DNA of 6,716 bases from assembly GCA_030630905.1 (NCBI GenBank), contig DAOVMB010000137.1:1-6716 (forward strand), read 5' to 3'. Within the stretch, counting starts at the first letter, position 1, and each line of letters opens with the position of its first letter. The stretch comes from Sedimentisphaerales bacterium. GTDB taxonomy: Bacteria > Planctomycetota > Phycisphaerae > Sedimentisphaerales > Anaerobacaceae. The notes under the pieces are model-generated. The model was not told the origin of the DNA. It saw only the letters and a program-made list of their open reading frames with translations, and made no database searches. The position numbers and the translations under genes were made by a program. Shown one piece after another: positions 4,919-6,716 of the stretch.

Positions 4919-5443
4919 ATGAAAGTCGCAGTCGTCCGGAATCGCAACAAAGAGGGTATTGTTAACACATTGGGCCAGCGGTGCCCTGAAACTTATGGCA
5001 GACGATCTGTGCAAAGGGTCATAGATGCTCTGTGGGCCAACGGACATACTGTCGCCTACTTCGAAGGGGACAAGCAACTGATCGAAAACTTGGAAGAATT
5101 CATGCCGCCGGACCCTTACGCGGAACACCCGTGCGGCATAGTGTTCAATATGTCCTACGGCATTCAGGGCGAGAGCCGGTACAGTCACGTACCCGGAATG
5201 CTGGAAATGGCCGGGATTCCCTATACGGGCTCCGGGCCATTGGGGCAGGCTTTGGCGCTGGACAAGGTCACAGCAAAAAGCCTGATGAGAGACGCCGGTG
5301 TCCCAACGCCCAACTTCCGCGTCATGAGCCGCTGCGATAGTCGCACAGATGACCTGGGAGGACAAATATCACAAGAGTGCCGACGAGCCGACAAAAATAT
5401 GTCCTGCACCAATCAGCGAAAACCTGGCGAGGCGACTGTGTGA
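4919..5443 (+). pseudogene. D-Ala-D-Ala-ligase-like ATP-grasp protein, N-terminal fragment
   Basis: The start is ATG 4919, with GAGG seven bases upstream. Residues 1-138 are a typical N-terminal and early central part of a Ddl-like ATP-grasp enzyme: MKVAVVRNRNKEG, then VFNMSYGIQGESRYSHVPG, then GIPYTGSGPLGQALALDK, whose Lys116 matches the first ATP-binding Lys of Ddl. After about residue 139 the frame leaves the family and runs 36 residues over the start of the next fragment to a stop. The enzymes join amino or hydroxy acids through an acyl-phosphate with ATP; the substrate here is not evident. The central ATP-binding subdomain is missing, roughly 80-100 residues by comparison with remembered Ddl lengths. 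This fragment alone cannot be active. It belongs with 5349-5747 as one broken gene, second in the unit after the 7TM gene. Confidence 0.8.
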
Positions 5444-5747
5444 ACTGTCACTAACCACATTCCGCCTCTGCCAATGCAAGGATTATGCCCGGGTTGACAT
5501 CCGAATCAGTCCATCCGGAGACCCTTTTGTGCTTGAGATCAACTCCATGGCCTCCCTGGGTGCCGGCGGGACTTTTGTCCTGGCTGCCAGGGCCGCCGGC
5601 TATACTTTTGAATCACTCACTTCCAGACTGCTTGATATTACTCACGAACGCTATTTTGGGGCACCTCTGCCGCCAGGTGCCTGTTCAGCCGACTGGAAAA
5701 TTGAAGACTTGCTGCAAAAAGAATTGGCTGCCCCCGTGCCGCAATAG
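5349..5747 (+). pseudogene. D-Ala-D-Ala-ligase-like ATP-grasp protein, C-terminal fragment
   Basis: This frame supplies the C-terminal domain of the same enzyme. TWEDKYHKSADEPTKICPAP matches the segment of Ddl before the last domain, and DYARVDIR...PFVLEINSMASLG carries the Arg48, Asp50, Glu63 and Asn65 expected to bind nucleotide and metal. The ATG at 5349 falls inside what is normally mid-protein and has no ribosome site, so it is not a natural start; the frame is blocked upstream by TGA at 5325-5327. The junction with the N-terminal part therefore lies near 5325-5350, with both a deletion and a frame change. The NSMASLGAGG segment replaces the usual Ddl substrate loop (PGMT...SL type), so the ancestor probably used a different acceptor from D-Ala. 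Confidence 0.8.
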
Positions 5748-5752
5748 ATATA

Positions 5753-5775
5753 GCCTGGTATTACCAAGCCGGCTT
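5753..5775. repeat. Overlapping short palindromes after the ATP-grasp gene
   Basis: Six bases after the stop at 5747 lies TGGTA-T-TACCA (within 5753-5769), overlapping the perfect 10-base palindrome AAGCCGGCTT (5766-5775). No T-run follows, so it is not a convincing intrinsic terminator. Confidence 0.4.
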
Positions 5776-5880
5776 ACTGCTACCATGATCTCTAATTATT
5801 ATCCATGATGGCCTCGTAAATAATTGGCTTTAAGGTGCGTTCCGCCCGGTTCGAGTATGGTATGTGCTTTGTGAGGGCTA

Positions 5881-5905
5881 ATGCAGTTCTTTTGAACAAC
5901 TGCAT
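5881..5905. terminator. Hairpin between convergent genes, possible terminator
   Basis: ATGCAGTT (5881-5888) pairs perfectly with AACTGCAT (5898-5905) around a 9-base loop. It lies between the plus-strand ATP-grasp gene and the minus-strand DUF1080 remnant, where a shared terminator would be expected. Neither side has a clear T-run, so the assignment is weak. The rest of 5748-5949 shows nothing else I can name. Confidence 0.35.
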
Positions 5906-5949
5906 GGCATTTACTCCTGTTTCATAATCAATGCGGCTCTAATGAATAA

Positions 5950-6147
5950 TTACTGCTTTAGTTCTCTGATCTTGATATTGCGGAACCAGATCGGCGCCCC
6001 GGCGTGTTTTCCCTGCAGGCCGATTTTTCCTTTCGTCGGGTGTTCGGCGAGTGGCTTGTTCAGCCACGCAGGTATCTCCGAGCCGTCGGGATTTTTCTTG
6101 GCGCTCGTCCACAGGCTCATGTCCATCGAAGCGATGCGCTCGACAAA
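5950..6147 (-). pseudogene. DUF1080 (3-keto-disaccharide hydrolase) C-terminal remnant
   Basis: On the minus strand 65 codons run from a TGA at 6148-6150 to TAA at 5950-5952. The translation contains VERIASMDMSLWTSAKKNPD and GKIGLQGKHAGAPIWFRNIK, the last strand of the DUF1080 fold (concanavalin-like beta sandwich; family members act on 3-keto sugars or bind glycans). Only this C-terminal part is present: no signal peptide, no N-terminal half, no credible start. It is in a different frame from the hydrolase just upstream, whose frame stops at 6117. Either a fused hydrolase-DUF1080 gene was frameshifted and internally deleted, or a separate DUF1080 gene lost its front. Confidence 0.75.
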
Positions 6148-6716
6148 TCATGTGCAAACAAATCCGGCCATTTACGTGTATTAGGGTGAGTCCTGGTGCG
6201 AGCGGTATTTGTTCTTCGGCGTTGTTCGACGGGTGCCTCTTTGGGCACTTCGATTGTCGGCTCGCCCTTTAAGAATCCGAGAGATGTGAGAAACTTGTCC
6301 ACGGTGACCAGCGTTCGTTCGGTCCATGGTGAGCGATTGAAAAAACCGTGTCCCTGTCCTTCGGCGAGATATTCGTCCGCCCGGACGCCGATGGCGTGGG
6401 CTTTTTTCCAGTATTCATCGCCGAAAATTTTCAGCCGGTCATTCGTGCCGAACAGAATCAACGCGGGGGGAGAATTTTTATCCAGATATCGTGTCGGAGA
6501 AATCTTGCGGGCGAGCTGTTTGTTGCCGTTAAGGCGTTTGAGCATCTGTTCGTTCTCGAAGCTCAGCACCGGATTGAACAGCACCATCGCCTGCGGAATC
6601 GTCGAGATCGACAGATCGTCGCCATCGGCCTCGACACTCTTTGGGATCATCATACAAGCCGCCAGGTGTCCGCCCGCCGAGCCGCCCGAAGCTATCAACT
6701 TTTTCGGATCTATACC
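6117..6716 (-). CDS. Alpha/beta hydrolase (esterase/lipase-like), 5' end outside window
   Basis: This frame is open to the right edge; 199 residues are visible. The nucleophile elbow GGSAGGHLA (Ser about visible residue 13), FGTNDRLK (Asp 93) and GQGHGFFN (His 123) give a full catalytic triad in the usual order, as in BD-FAE/HSL-like esterases. The first 100 or more residues, including any signal peptide and start codon, lie beyond 6716. The domain ends near FLTSLGFLKGEPTIEVPKEA; the remaining residues to the stop at 6117 are Arg- and Thr-rich, resemble nothing, and are probably read out of frame. A second frame over about 6157-6235 reads IPLAPGLTLIHVNGRI, faintly like a DUF1080 beginning. 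The substrate is likely an ester on a carbohydrate or small molecule, which is inference. Confidence 0.8.
   Translation of the reverse strand, partial: GIDPKKLIASGGSAGGHLAACMMIPKSVEADGDDLSISTIPQAMVLFNPVLSFENEQMLKRLNGNKQLARKISPTRYLDKNSPPALILFGTNDRLKIFGDEYWKKAHAIGVRADEYLAEGQGHGFFNRSPWTERTLVTVDKFLTSLGFLKGEPTIEVPKEAPVEQRRRTNTARTRTHPNTRKWPDLFAHDLSSASLRWT

Noticed and set aside
5939..6157. 72-codon minus-strand frame overlapping the DUF1080 remnant
   Set aside because: It is Arg-rich with no family features, while the alternative frame over the same bases gives a clear DUF1080 C-terminus.

Overview
The window most resembles a member of the Planctomycetota, probably class Phycisphaerae (Sedimentisphaerales-like). 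The reasons are a pseudopilin-like protein ending in a KVGLKELWTLKW-type motif, a LolA-like secreted protein of the style common in that phylum, an alpha/beta hydrolase next to a DUF1080 (3-keto-disaccharide hydrolase) tail, and mosaic intergenic repeats. This assignment comes from recalled family patterns and was not searched.

Layout. Bases 1-405 hold repeats only: heptamer-phased tandem repeats, TTCGAC...CTCAGG copies and a REP-like end. Bases 406-1898 (minus) hold a two-gene unit behind a near-perfect sigma70-type promoter (1956-1983): a secreted LolA-like protein (840-1898), then an ORF (406-831) joining a membrane anchor to the start of a C39-peptidase-like protein that stops inside repeat DNA. 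Bases 1899-2460 hold the promoter, inverted repeats, an unrecognised short ORF and a terminator. Bases 2461-3279 (minus) are an intact pseudopilin-like gene with a strong promoter (3411-3439), a long leader and a clear terminator. Bases 3440-3833 are a second repeat cluster sharing modules with the first. A perfect-consensus promoter (3834-3862) then drives a plus-strand unit: a 7TM membrane protein of the transglutaminase-associated type (3948-4763), an orphan frame that may be its shifted tail (4676-4909), and a D-Ala-D-Ala-ligase-like ATP-grasp gene that has lost its central domain and is frameshifted (4919-5747). Convergent from the right edge (minus) is an alpha/beta hydrolase with its catalytic triad visible (6117-6716, cut by the window), followed in another frame by a DUF1080 C-terminus (5950-6147).

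How it fits together. The 7TM plus ATP-grasp pair recalls bacterial loci where a 7TM/inactive-transglutaminase protein neighbours a glutamate-ligase-like ATP-grasp enzyme. Here the transglutaminase domain is absent and the enzyme is broken. The hydrolase and DUF1080 tail suggest polysaccharide or glycoside breakdown. The dominant theme is gene decay: up to four coding units show truncation, deletion or frame change, lying close to repeat DNA. No complete new defence or mobile system is visible. The most testable oddities are the A7 run joining two overlapping frames at 840-873, the orphan frame before the ATP-grasp gene, and the recurring 7-bp-phased repeats.
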